Positions 6,855-15,452 of a stretch of 35,516 nucleotides of DNA are shown in pieces. A program made the position numbers and the translations under genes. This stretch comes from a bacterium. Lineage in GTDB: Bacteria; UBA9089; CG2-30-40-21; SBAY01. Below the pieces are notes generated by a model. That model made no database searches. It was not told the origin of the DNA and worked only from the letters and a program-made list of their open reading frames with translations. Location of the stretch: the NCBI GenBank assembly GCA_040755795.1, contig JBFLXS010000006.1, positions 1 through 35,516 of the forward strand, in the 5' to 3' direction. How positions within the stretch are numbered: the stretch's first letter is position 1; the number at the start of each line of letters is the position of its first letter.

Positions 6855-7769
6855 ATGCTCTTACAGGATTTATTAATAAAAATTCCTTTTCTCTTTACAT
6901 TTTTTTATTATTTTGTACCTTATAAACTAAAATTTCTTTTTTTTCATATTTATTCCATTATATTTTTCAAAAGACACCAAAACCAATATATGCCGAATAT
7001 ATTCTCTAATTTAAAAGAAGCATTAGGGAATGAAAAATCCGAGGCGGAAATTGAGTTGATAGCTAAAAGAAATTTGGGACTCTTAATGAAGAAAGAAGCG
7101 GAGTTCTGTTTAAATTTTTCCCGGAAGATTGGGCAGAAAGATAAACGGATAATCTTTGAGTTTGAAAATCTTAAACAAACAGTGAAAATAAATAAAGGAG
7201 TGATTATAGCTCCACTTCATCTAACTGAATTTTTTTGGGCATGGCCATATTGGATAGCAAGTCAAGGATACAAAGTTCAAGTAGTTACTAATGAACCATT
7301 CGCTAAAGAAAGACTGATGGTAATAAGAGAAGAATTAGATGATGAAAAGGAGAATAAAAGTGGGTGGTATAATATAGAGATAATACAGGTAACTCCTTTG
7401 ATACTTCAGTCTTGTCGCAATTTTTTAAAAGAAGGAGGAATTGTAATAATATACCCTGAATTTCAAGAGGGAAAGAAAAAACATATCATTGAATTCCTTG
7501 GGATTCCTATATATGTAGGATTAGGGATTATAGAGTTAAGTCTCAATATAGGAGCACCAATCCTATTATCTTGGGTAATTAAAAAGAATACTACTGTTAT
7601 AGCTAGGATAGATAAACCTACGGAGTTAATTCTAACCGGAGATAAAAAAGAGGATATTGAGGTTAATATAAAACAGGTTTTCAAAATAATAGAATCTCAT
7701 ATCCAAAAAGAACCTGAAGAATGGTATCTATGGAAAGAAATTCATAGATTAAGGGCGATTGAAAAATGA
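6855..7769 (+). CDS. LpxL/HtrB-like lysophospholipid acyltransferase-superfamily protein
   Basis: This 304-aa protein has an N-terminal hydrophobic anchor (about 5-38). Its overall pattern matches late lipid A acyltransferases: the strand-His region GVIIAPLHLTEFFW around His122, a second motif IIYPEFQEGKKKH (about 196-208), then FLGIPIYVG and GAPILLSWVI. The family usually transfers acyl chains from acyl-ACP to a membrane lipid using an H-x4-D/E dyad. Here the residue five after His122 is Phe127 and the only nearby acid is Glu125, so catalysis may be altered. It has a good RBS (AGGAGGGAGAGG). The neighbours suggest it could attach the cluster's acyl product to an amine or lipid acceptor, but the acceptor is unknown. 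Confidence 0.75.
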   Translation: MLLQDLLIKIPFLFTFFYYFVPYKLKFLFFHIYSIIFFKRHQNQYMPNIFSNLKEALGNEKSEAEIELIAKRNLGLLMKKEAEFCLNFSRKIGQKDKRIIFEFENLKQTVKINKGVIIAPLHLTEFFWAWPYWIASQGYKVQVVTNEPFAKERLMVIREELDDEKENKSGWYNIEIIQVTPLILQSCRNFLKEGGIVIIYPEFQEGKKKHIIEFLGIPIYVGLGIIELSLNIGAPILLSWVIKKNTTVIARIDKPTELILTGDKKEDIEVNIKQVFKIIESHIQKEPEEWYLWKEIHRLRAIEK

Positions 7770-7794
7770 TTAAAAAGGAGGTTAATTAAATAGG

Positions 7795-9603
7795 ATGAGG
7801 GTGCCGAATTTGCTCAAGAGAGTAATATTATTATGTATTTTAGTGGGATTTGTAGATAAATTCTTAGAGGCAAAGGAAGGAGCAATGGGAACAATTACCG
7901 ATAAATGCAATCTTGCGTCTTGTAAAATAAGCTTTCCAGCAAAGCCACAAGAAAGTAAAGCAGATAATATTGCCAAAGATTTTACCTTAAAGGATATTTT
8001 GGGCAAGGGATATTTCCTACAAATGTTTCGTGGGAAGGTTATTTTGTTACATTTTGAAGCTACCTGGTGTGGAGGATGTCAATGCCAGGCTAAAAACATA
8101 GAAGGAGTATGGAAAAGATATAAATCAAAGGGAGTCCAGATTCTGAGTATCTATTCTGGAGAAGGGATATCGGCAGTAGTGGATTATAGAAAGCATTATG
8201 GCATTACTTATCCACAACTAATAGACCCTTCCTATAGGATATCTCGGGAATACGAGGCGCATATTGTGCCATACACAATTATTATTGACCAGAATATGAA
8301 GGTTAGGTATAAATGTGGATTAGTAGGATTCTTTTCTCCTCTTAGATTGATTGATGAGTTGTTTTTATGGTGGATGGCCCAAAAGAAAACCTTACCAGGG
8401 GAAGAAATTTCTCTCCCAAAAGAGCAACCTGAAATAAAAGGAAAGGAAGAAATAGGAATAATTGAGATTACTAAAGGTGCAGGGTTGAATGAGTTTTCCA
8501 CTACCTTGACCGATAATTCAGGTAATGTCTGGGTAGTCTGGTGTGAGAAAAAGGATGAGCGAGGAAATATTTATGCCAGATATTATAATGGTGAGGTCTT
8601 GTCTGAGAAAATGGATGTAAGTGGAGATAAAGGGGATAATTATCAACCGAGAATAAGTCTTGATTCATCAGGAAATGTCTGGATAGCCTGGGCTTCCAAC
8701 AGAGAAGGGAATTATAACATCTATGCCAGATATTACGATGGGGAAAACTGGTCTGAGATAATAAAGGTAACATCTGACAAAAAGGATGAGATGCATCCGG
8801 TAATAGCCTGTGATAATACCAATCGTATATGGTTTGCGTGGTATAGATGGACACCAATGTCTTTATTGTTGTTCAGAGAGAGAGGTCGCCATGTATTTGC
8901 CAAATATTATGATAATAAGAGTGGTGTTTGGTCAAAAGAAACGCTGATTACACAAGATTTTAGTAAATGGGACCATCACTCAGACCCAGAAATCACAGTA
9001 GATAACCAGGGGAAGATATGGTTAAGCTGGACTACTAATTATCATCCCGAATGTTATAAACCACCCAAAAGGCAGAAGTGCGATGGACCTTCTATCTTTG
9101 CTAAATGCTATGATGATGATAATTGGGGCACTCCTACAGTGGTAAGTATAGATACCCAAGGACAACATTCCAGGAATAATTACTATTCTAAAATAACTGC
9201 TGATAACTCAGGTGGAATATGGATAGTTTGGGAAGGTGCTTCTAAAGATTTTAAAAAGAGAAATATTTATGTTAAATATTATAAAGATGGGAAGTGGTCT
9301 GAGGTAATTCCTGTGAGTTCTTATGAAGGAGTTGAAAGTTCTCCAATTATCAGGCTAGATAGAGAGAATAACCCCTGGGTATTATGGAAAAGGGATGTAG
9401 ATGGAAGATGGGATATTTATGGTAGTTATTATCAGAATAGTAAATGGACATCTCCATTTCCAGTGATTAGCTCAAGTGATGATGTAAATTCTTATGGCTT
9501 AGCCGTGGATAAAATGGGTAAAATTTATGTTGTCTGGTCTTCCTATGATGAATATGGTAATTCTAATGTCTATATAAAAAGTATTTTAAGAGGGGAAAAA
9601 TGA
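7795..9603 (+). CDS. Secreted thioredoxin-like (TlpA/AhpC-type) domain fused to seven-bladed beta-propeller
   Basis: This 602-aa protein starts with a signal peptide (about 1-26). A thioredoxin-fold domain (about 58-195) carries the redox motif Cys92-GG-Cys95 in ATWCGGCQCQ. After it come seven repeats of a D-x-x-G-x-x-W-x-x-W type unit (GNVWVVW, GNVWIAW, NRIWFAW, GKIWLSW, GGIWIVW, NNPWVLW, GKIYVVW), which predicts a seven-bladed propeller. The protein would be periplasmic or surface-exposed and could reduce or isomerise disulfides on a partner bound by the propeller. It is 25 bp after the acyltransferase gene and 3 bp before the ABC ATPase, so it is probably co-transcribed with both. The fusion is unusual in my knowledge. 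The molecular partner cannot be deduced. Confidence 0.8.
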   Translation: MRVPNLLKRVILLCILVGFVDKFLEAKEGAMGTITDKCNLASCKISFPAKPQESKADNIAKDFTLKDILGKGYFLQMFRGKVILLHFEATWCGGCQCQAKNIEGVWKRYKSKGVQILSIYSGEGISAVVDYRKHYGITYPQLIDPSYRISREYEAHIVPYTIIIDQNMKVRYKCGLVGFFSPLRLIDELFLWWMAQKKTLPGEEISLPKEQPEIKGKEEIGIIEITKGAGLNEFSTTLTDNSGNVWVVWCEKKDERGNIYARYYNGEVLSEKMDVSGDKGDNYQPRISLDSSGNVWIAWASNREGNYNIYARYYDGENWSEIIKVTSDKKDEMHPVIACDNTNRIWFAWYRWTPMSLLLFRERGRHVFAKYYDNKSGVWSKETLITQDFSKWDHHSDPEITVDNQGKIWLSWTTNYHPECYKPPKRQKCDGPSIFAKCYDDDNWGTPTVVSIDTQGQHSRNNYYSKITADNSGGIWIVWEGASKDFKKRNIYVKYYKDGKWSEVIPVSSYEGVESSPIIRLDRENNPWVLWKRDVDGRWDIYGSYYQNSKWTSPFPVISSSDDVNSYGLAVDKMGKIYVVWSSYDEYGNSNVYIKSILRGEK

Positions 9604-9606
9604 TTA

Positions 9607-10563
9607 ATGGGTATAATTAAAATAGAGAATGTAACAAAGGTATTCTATCCCAAAGATGAGAAAAAAAGAATTATTGCCGTAGATAATCTAAATTTAGAAA
9701 TCGAGAAAGGAGAGATTTTAAGTATTTTAGGACCAAATGGGGCGGGGAAGACTTCCATTGTTAAAATATGCTGTGGGTTATTAATCCCAAATAAGGGAAG
9801 AGTTCTAATTAATGGCTATGATGCTTTTACCCATCAGAAAAAAACAAAGAAGATAATAGCTGTACTTCTGGAAGGAGATAGAAATCTTTATTGGCGATTA
9901 ACCGCCTATCAGAATCTAAAATATTTTGGTGCATTGAAACAATATCATAATAAAGAGTTTGAGAAATGGATTGATTATATTCTGGATTTTTTTGAGTTAT
10001 CCGACCGTAAACATAACGAGGTTAAAGAATTTTCCAGAGGAATGAAACAAAAACTCTCCTTAGCTGTTGCTTTAATTGGTAACCCGGAGATTTTATTTTT
10101 AGATGAGCCTACTTTAGGATTGGATGTTTATGCAAATCGAGCCATAAAAAATAAACTTAGAGAGATTAGCTCTTTAATGCAAAAAACTATTATTATCGCT
10201 ACGCATCAAATGGATGTAGCGAGGGATCTCTCTAATCGAGTGGCTATCTTAAATCGAGGTAAATTATTAGCCATAGATAAGCCAGAAAGTCTAATTAGAT
10301 TATTCTCGCGCCAATATTATGAAATCAGGATAAAAGGAGAATTAACCCCTTACCAATATCAAAGTTTATCCGATCTAAATAATTTGAATATCAATAAGGA
10401 AGAAGGAGAAATATTAGTCTCTGGTGTTATAGAAGAACCTCACTTTATATATAAAATAATAGATATTCTAAAAGAGGGTACTGAAATTATAGCAATAAAT
10501 AAAATTGAACCGAGTTTGGAAGAGGTATTTCTAAAAATTATGGGGACGACTAAACAAGGATGA
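9607..10563 (+). CDS. ABC transporter ATP-binding protein (ABC-2 exporter type)
   Basis: This 318-aa ATPase has Walker A GPNGAGKT (42-49), ABC signature FSRGMKQKLS, Walker B ILFLDEP and the switch His in IIATHQMD. The extended C-terminus (about 225-318) is typical of the drug and polysaccharide exporters related to DrrA/NatA. It overlaps the next gene by 4 bp (ATGA), so it pairs with that permease. It presumably energises export of a product of this region, but the substrate is not visible from sequence. Confidence 0.9.
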   Translation: MGIIKIENVTKVFYPKDEKKRIIAVDNLNLEIEKGEILSILGPNGAGKTSIVKICCGLLIPNKGRVLINGYDAFTHQKKTKKIIAVLLEGDRNLYWRLTAYQNLKYFGALKQYHNKEFEKWIDYILDFFELSDRKHNEVKEFSRGMKQKLSLAVALIGNPEILFLDEPTLGLDVYANRAIKNKLREISSLMQKTIIIATHQMDVARDLSNRVAILNRGKLLAIDKPESLIRLFSRQYYEIRIKGELTPYQYQSLSDLNNLNINKEEGEILVSGVIEEPHFIYKIIDILKEGTEIIAINKIEPSLEEVFLKIMGTTKQG

Positions 10564-11360
10564 TTGATTTATTTTTTCTATTAAAAGAAGAGATTAAAAG
10601 AAATATTATTATGCGTAAAAGATACGCTATAGAATATATTGCAGGATTAATATTAATGTATGGTGTGTTTATAGGGATGTTTGCCGGACTTTCTCATATA
10701 AAAATGCTCTCAGATGAGAAAATAGGTCCGTATTTAATGATAGGTTATTTAATGTGGCAAATATTTGGTTGGGTGACCATAGAAGGTATAGCGGATGAAT
10801 TAGGAGATGAGAGTATTTTGGGGACAATTCAACAAATATATATCTCTTCCTTTAAAATAATGGATGTTCTCTTATGTCGGACCCTGGCTAAATTTATACT
10901 TGGCAGTGGAGAATTAATGATTATGTTACTGGCAATTTTTCTCACCACAGGTGAATTTTTATATATTACGAGAATATCAGTTATTATTCCATTTGTTCTA
11001 ACTCTTATGGGTCTATATGGTTTTGGACTTTCGTTAGCTGGGTTAAATTTAGTTTTTAAACGAGTTAGAAATATTACGGAAATTATCACCTGGGCACTCT
11101 TTTTCCTTGCGGGCGTAATGATACCATTAGAATTTTTCCCACCTATAATACAATTTATTGGTAAAACACTACCACTAACTCAAGGGATAGAGGTATTAAG
11201 AACAATGATTATTGAACAAAAATCATTAATTTTTACCTTACATCAAGGAGACTTATTCCTTTTAATGATAAATTCTGGGGTATATCTGTTATTAGGGATT
11301 TATATCTTTAAGATTGCAGAAAAAATTGCTTTAAGACGAGGGATAATTGGATATTTTTAG
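10560..11360 (+). CDS. ABC-2 family exporter permease
   Basis: This 266-aa polytopic protein has about six hydrophobic segments. The pattern matches ABC-2 permeases: an N-terminal amphipathic start, IAGLILMYGVFIGMFAGL, and a late GVMIPLEFFPPIIQFIGKTLPLTQGIEVLR segment characteristic of DrrB/NodJ-like exporters. It is translationally coupled to the ATPase before it. A gap of about 130 bp follows before the CrtI-like gene, so the exporter may end one transcription unit or be read through into the biosynthetic operon. Confidence 0.88.
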   Translation: MIDLFFLLKEEIKRNIIMRKRYAIEYIAGLILMYGVFIGMFAGLSHIKMLSDEKIGPYLMIGYLMWQIFGWVTIEGIADELGDESILGTIQQIYISSFKIMDVLLCRTLAKFILGSGELMIMLLAIFLTTGEFLYITRISVIIPFVLTLMGLYGFGLSLAGLNLVFKRVRNITEIITWALFFLAGVMIPLEFFPPIIQFIGKTLPLTQGIEVLRTMIIEQKSLIFTLHQGDLFLLMINSGVYLLLGIYIFKIAEKIALRRGIIGYF

Positions 11361-11492
11361 AGAACAAAGGAAAATATCATCCCAAAATGTAGAATTGATA
11401 AAATGTCGATCAAGAAAATTAATCTCTAAGAATGATTATTTTTGCATCTTTGAGCCTTAAAAATGAAAATATGAGGGAAAGGAGACTTTATT
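11361..11492 (+). promoter_or_regulatory. Short intergenic gap before the biosynthetic operon
   Basis: These 132 bp hold no gene. A TTGATA sequence at about 11396-11401 followed by AT-rich DNA could be a weak promoter for the operon beginning at 11493. AGGGAAAGGAG immediately upstream is the ribosome binding site that supports the TTG start. No clear terminator for the preceding exporter was seen. Confidence 0.25.
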
Positions 11493-12992
11493 TTGAAAGA
11501 CAATTATGATGTAATCGTTATTGGAGCAGGGATAGGTGGTTTAACCTGCGGAACATTTTTAGCTAAGGAAGGAATAAGTGTATTGGTGGCGGAAAAGAAT
11601 GATAAGGCAGGAGGATATTGTACCTCATTTAGCCGGGGAGATTATATCTTTGATAGCGGTCCTTCCTCTATTAGTGGCTTAAGCCAAGGAGGGACATTGA
11701 GAAACACATTATCTTTGCTTCAGTTAGAAGACGAAATAACATTTCTTCCCTTAGATTTTAAGGAAAAACTCATTTTCCCCAACTATACCATCGTTATTCC
11801 AACTAATTTTGAGGAATACCAACAAGAACTTATGAGAAGATTTCCTGATGAGAAGGAAGGGATAACTAAATATTTTAAACATATAGAGAATTTGTATTAT
11901 GAGTTTCAAAATATAATGGATGGGGATCTTCTAACCTTATCTAAACAACCTTCGTTGGTTTCATTCAAGAAATATCCAAATATGATTAGATTTCGAGATG
12001 TAACCTTTCACCAGATATTAGATAAATTTTTTACTGATTGTTCTATTAAGGGAATTTTAGCAGTTGGAGGTTGTGGAAGAATAGGACTTCCTCCTAGCAA
12101 AGCTTCATTTATAAGTGTGGCTATTGATAGCATTGAAACTTTAAAATATGGCTTAGTTCATTTTAAAGGAGGGAATCAATTCTTATCAGATGCTTTTGTA
12201 AAAGGGCTGGTGAAATATGGTGGGAATTTAATGTTAGGGCAAAAGGTAAAAAAAATATTGATAGAACAACATAAGGCTTGTGGAATTGTGTTAGAAGACG
12301 GAACACAAATAAGAGGTAAATATATTGTCTCTAATGGTGATGCTAAACAAACTTTTCTTAATCTAATTGGAGAGGAATATTTAAGTAAAGAATTTGTAAG
12401 AATGTTAAATAACGCAGAAGTATCACTATCTGCATTTATAGTTTATCTGGGGGTAAATATTGATTTAAAAAATAAAGGGATAAAAGAAAGTCTATTATGG
12501 TATATTCCATCTTACGATATAAAAGAAGAATATGAAAAGAGTTACGATATCCTGGGAGGAGATTTATATATTCTTATCCCCTCAAATATAGATTCGGGAT
12601 TAGCACCTTTGGGTAAAAGTTGTATTAAGATAGAACAATTAGTGCCGTATCATTGTGGTCATAATTGGGATGAATGTAAGGAAGAGATGGCTAATAGATT
12701 AATTAAAAGAGCAGAACAGATTATTCCAGACCTTTCTAACTATATTGAGATTAAAGAAATAGCTACTCCTTTGACCTTGGAGCGATATACTCTAAATAGT
12801 GAAGGGGCATGTTATGGTTGGGCTAAGACTATAGAGCAAGGAGAATTTTATTATTCTCCAAACCAAAAGACTCCTATTGAAAATCTTTACTTAGCAGGAC
12901 ACTGGACATTCCCGGGGCATGGTGTTCCCACAGTAGCTTGCTCAGGGATATTAGCAGGTAAGAGTATCTTGTCGGAGATAAATAAATCATGA
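11493..12992 (+). CDS. CrtI-like FAD-dependent oxidoreductase (phytoene desaturase/carotenoid isomerase family)
   Basis: This 499-aa protein begins with a dinucleotide-binding fold VIVIGAGIGGLTCG (8-20) and the acidic turn VLVAEKNDKAGGYCTS. It ends with the conserved NLYLAGHWTFPGHGVPTVACSG FAD-contact segment of the CrtI/CrtISO family. The start is TTG at 11493 behind a strong AGGAG site. Members desaturate or isomerise carotenoids, and related proteins occur in other lipid clusters, including candidate ladderane clusters of anammox bacteria. No phytoene synthase or prenyltransferase is present, so a polyene or acyl chain made by the adjacent KS enzymes is a more likely substrate than a carotenoid. 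Its stop overlaps the start of the KS gene (ATGA). Confidence 0.88.
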   Translation: MKDNYDVIVIGAGIGGLTCGTFLAKEGISVLVAEKNDKAGGYCTSFSRGDYIFDSGPSSISGLSQGGTLRNTLSLLQLEDEITFLPLDFKEKLIFPNYTIVIPTNFEEYQQELMRRFPDEKEGITKYFKHIENLYYEFQNIMDGDLLTLSKQPSLVSFKKYPNMIRFRDVTFHQILDKFFTDCSIKGILAVGGCGRIGLPPSKASFISVAIDSIETLKYGLVHFKGGNQFLSDAFVKGLVKYGGNLMLGQKVKKILIEQHKACGIVLEDGTQIRGKYIVSNGDAKQTFLNLIGEEYLSKEFVRMLNNAEVSLSAFIVYLGVNIDLKNKGIKESLLWYIPSYDIKEEYEKSYDILGGDLYILIPSNIDSGLAPLGKSCIKIEQLVPYHCGHNWDECKEEMANRLIKRAEQIIPDLSNYIEIKEIATPLTLERYTLNSEGACYGWAKTIEQGEFYYSPNQKTPIENLYLAGHWTFPGHGVPTVACSGILAGKSILSEINKS

Positions 12993-14227
12993 AAAGGGTT
13001 GTTGTCGCAGGAATAGGTGTATTATCACCGATTGGAAATGATAAAGAGGAATATTGGGAAGGTTTAAGAAGTGGCAAGTCAGGCATTGAAACAATTACCC
13101 TATTTGATACACGAAATTATAAATTTAAGAGAGGCGGAGAAATAAAGGATTTTAATCCTACAAAATACTTTACCAGGAAAGGACTAAGACGGTTGGATAG
13201 AGCTTCTCAAATGGTATTAATTGCTACCCAGGAGGCAATAGATGATGCCCAGATAAATTTTAACCAGATGGAGAAAAACAATTGTGGAGTAGTATTGGGA
13301 ACTACTCTGGGAGGAATGGTTTCTGGGGAAAAATATTATCGCCATTTGAAAAAGAGGCAAGATAGAGTTTATGCTTCTTTATTATTAGATTTCCCAATGT
13401 ATTCAGCAACAGACCATATTTCTATCAGATATAAGTGTAGCGGTTCAATCTTGACTATCTCTACCGCGTGCTCTGCAAGTAATCAGGCTATTGGTTGTGC
13501 CTTTGATTTAATTCGAAAAGGGGAAGATACAATAATTATCACCGGCGGTTTTGACCCATTGTCAGAATTGACCTTTGCAGGTTTTGGAATATTAAGGATT
13601 ATGAGCCTTGATAAGATTAGACCCTTTGATAAGAATAGAACAGGATTAATTCTGGGTGAAGGGGTGGGTATTCTTATTTTGGAAGAATTAGAGCATGCTT
13701 TAAATAGGAAAGCAAAAATATATGCTGAAATAATCGGATACGGAGCAACTACTGATGCATACCATATGACCGCTCCTCATCCACAAGGAGAAGGTGCAGC
13801 TAATGCTATGCAAAAGGCATTAGATGATGCAAATATTAAACCAGATGATGTAGATTATATTAATGCCCATGGGACAGGAACGCTATTTAATGATTTATCA
13901 GAAACAATGGCTATAAAAAAGATAATGGGAGAAGGGGCTTATAAAATACCCATTAGTTCTACAAAATCTATGATTGGACATACTTTAGGTGCGGCAGGGG
14001 CATTGGAGGCAATTGCTACTATTTTAGCCATGCAAAAAGGGATAATTCCTCCCACAATTAATTATGAAACCCCTGACCCTAAATGTGACCTTAATTATGT
14101 GCCCAATTATTCTATTCAAAAAAATATAAGGATTGCTTTATCAAATTCCTTTGGTTTTGGAGGAAATAATGCTACTATAGTGTTTAAAAAATGGGAGGGA
14201 GAAACAGATGACTCTACCTCAAAGTAA
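12989..14227 (+). CDS. Beta-ketoacyl-ACP synthase II-type ketosynthase (KS-A)
   Basis: This 412-aa FabF-family protein has a complete catalytic triad: Cys161 in STACSASNQ, His294 in NAHGTGTLFND and His331 in SMIGHTLGAAGALE, with Lys326. It should decarboxylate malonyl-ACP and extend an acyl chain. It is one of four KAS-fold proteins in the operon and is probably paired with the CLF-like protein at 16908-18128 or the one at 22186-23415. It overlaps the upstream oxidoreductase by 4 bp and the downstream PLP gene by 20 bp, indicating tight co-translation. The sequence is close to FabF, but the duplicated CLF arrangement points to a type II polyketide or specialised fatty acid system rather than housekeeping synthesis. 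Confidence 0.93.
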   Translation: MKRVVVAGIGVLSPIGNDKEEYWEGLRSGKSGIETITLFDTRNYKFKRGGEIKDFNPTKYFTRKGLRRLDRASQMVLIATQEAIDDAQINFNQMEKNNCGVVLGTTLGGMVSGEKYYRHLKKRQDRVYASLLLDFPMYSATDHISIRYKCSGSILTISTACSASNQAIGCAFDLIRKGEDTIIITGGFDPLSELTFAGFGILRIMSLDKIRPFDKNRTGLILGEGVGILILEELEHALNRKAKIYAEIIGYGATTDAYHMTAPHPQGEGAANAMQKALDDANIKPDDVDYINAHGTGTLFNDLSETMAIKKIMGEGAYKIPISSTKSMIGHTLGAAGALEAIATILAMQKGIIPPTINYETPDPKCDLNYVPNYSIQKNIRIALSNSFGFGGNNATIVFKKWEGETDDSTSK

Positions 14228-15437
14228 AATGGAAATGATAAGTAAGATTGCGCAAGAGTATTCCCTTGTCTTTATATGTTTTGAGGATATATTACAAAAT
14301 AATATTGAAAGATTAAAAATATCTGCAAATAATTATCTTAAATTATCTCTCTTTTATTCATATAAAACAAATTGGTTACCTGGGATATGCAAGGTTATAC
14401 ATAAAAATGGTGTTGGTGCAGAAGTAGTCTCTGGATTTGAGTTGTGGTTAGCACGCTTGCTCAAAGTTCCTAATGAGCAAATTATCTTTAATGGCCCCTG
14501 CAAAACTTCAGAGGAATTGAAGGAAGCCAGTAATCCAGGTATTGGATGTTTAAATATAGATTCTTTATCTGAATTTAATCGATTATTAAATACATGGAAT
14601 GGTAATAGTCCAGGAAATTTAGGGATTAGAATAACCCCTGAAAAAATTAGAGATATGCAGGTGTTTGGAATCCTTAGTTCTGACTATAATACTATTGATA
14701 AAATTGTGGAGACAGCTATTAAAAATAACTTTAATCTTAAACTCTTGCATACCCATATAGCTCACTATCTTAACTATAAGGAGATGTGTATTTATGCTTG
14801 TGAAGAATTAATTAAAGTTTTAGCTTATCTCTACAAAAAATATAATATTTTTATTAAAAATATAGATTTAGGAGGAGGACTGAATCCTATTTTATTAGGA
14901 GAAGATAAAGGTTGTTTTTCAGACTGTGAAAATTTCTTTGCCACAGTAAGCAAGATCTTTGAAAAAGAATTGTTGAAACACAGTCTGCCATATCTTATAC
15001 CAAATCTTATTTTAGAACCAGGTCGATTTATAGTTAACAATGCAGTTATGTTATTAACCACTATCCATGCTTTAAAAGAAGTAGACAACCAACATATAGC
15101 TGTATTAGATGCAGGAACAAATATATTAGGAACGCCACATGAAGATATAATTCCTATTTCCACGACTTCTTCCAATAAGACTATTTTGTATAGATTGGTT
15201 GGACCATTATGCTTCCCAGGAGATACAGTAGCTATTTCTGTAAAACTACCACCAGTAAATATAGGTGATAGTCTTTTAATCTTAAATTGTGGTGCTTATA
15301 GCTTATCTAACTCCTGGCAGTTTATTAAAACAAGACCACCAGTAATATTGGTGACAAACAATGATGAGATTAAAATTATTAGAGAAAAAGAGAGGTATGA
15401 AGATATGATAGCCCTGGACAGGTATGATAATCTTTAA
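14208..15437 (+). CDS. Fold-type III PLP-dependent decarboxylase (ornithine/diaminopimelate decarboxylase family)
   Basis: This 409-aa protein has PLP-binding Lys53 in FYSYKTN, the substrate-strand GAEVVSGFEL (70-79), the phosphate-binding IDLGGGLN (Gly222-224), EPGR (270-273), catalytic Cys335 with Asp339 in GPLCFPGD, and Tyr364 in CGAYSLSN. These are the full set of active-site elements of diaminopimelate/ornithine/carboxynorspermidine decarboxylases. The substrate cannot be assigned. It could be a free amino acid feeding polyamine synthesis, or a carrier-bound aminoacyl group as in BtrK of butirosin biosynthesis. Its start lies inside the end of the KS gene with a GGGAGG ribosome binding site at about 14192-14197, so it is coupled to chain synthesis. 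Confidence 0.88.
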   Translation: MTLPQSKMEMISKIAQEYSLVFICFEDILQNNIERLKISANNYLKLSLFYSYKTNWLPGICKVIHKNGVGAEVVSGFELWLARLLKVPNEQIIFNGPCKTSEELKEASNPGIGCLNIDSLSEFNRLLNTWNGNSPGNLGIRITPEKIRDMQVFGILSSDYNTIDKIVETAIKNNFNLKLLHTHIAHYLNYKEMCIYACEELIKVLAYLYKKYNIFIKNIDLGGGLNPILLGEDKGCFSDCENFFATVSKIFEKELLKHSLPYLIPNLILEPGRFIVNNAVMLLTTIHALKEVDNQHIAVLDAGTNILGTPHEDIIPISTTSSNKTILYRLVGPLCFPGDTVAISVKLPPVNIGDSLLILNCGAYSLSNSWQFIKTRPPVILVTNNDEIKIIREKERYEDMIALDRYDNL

Positions 15438-15452
15438 GTGAGAAGAAATACT

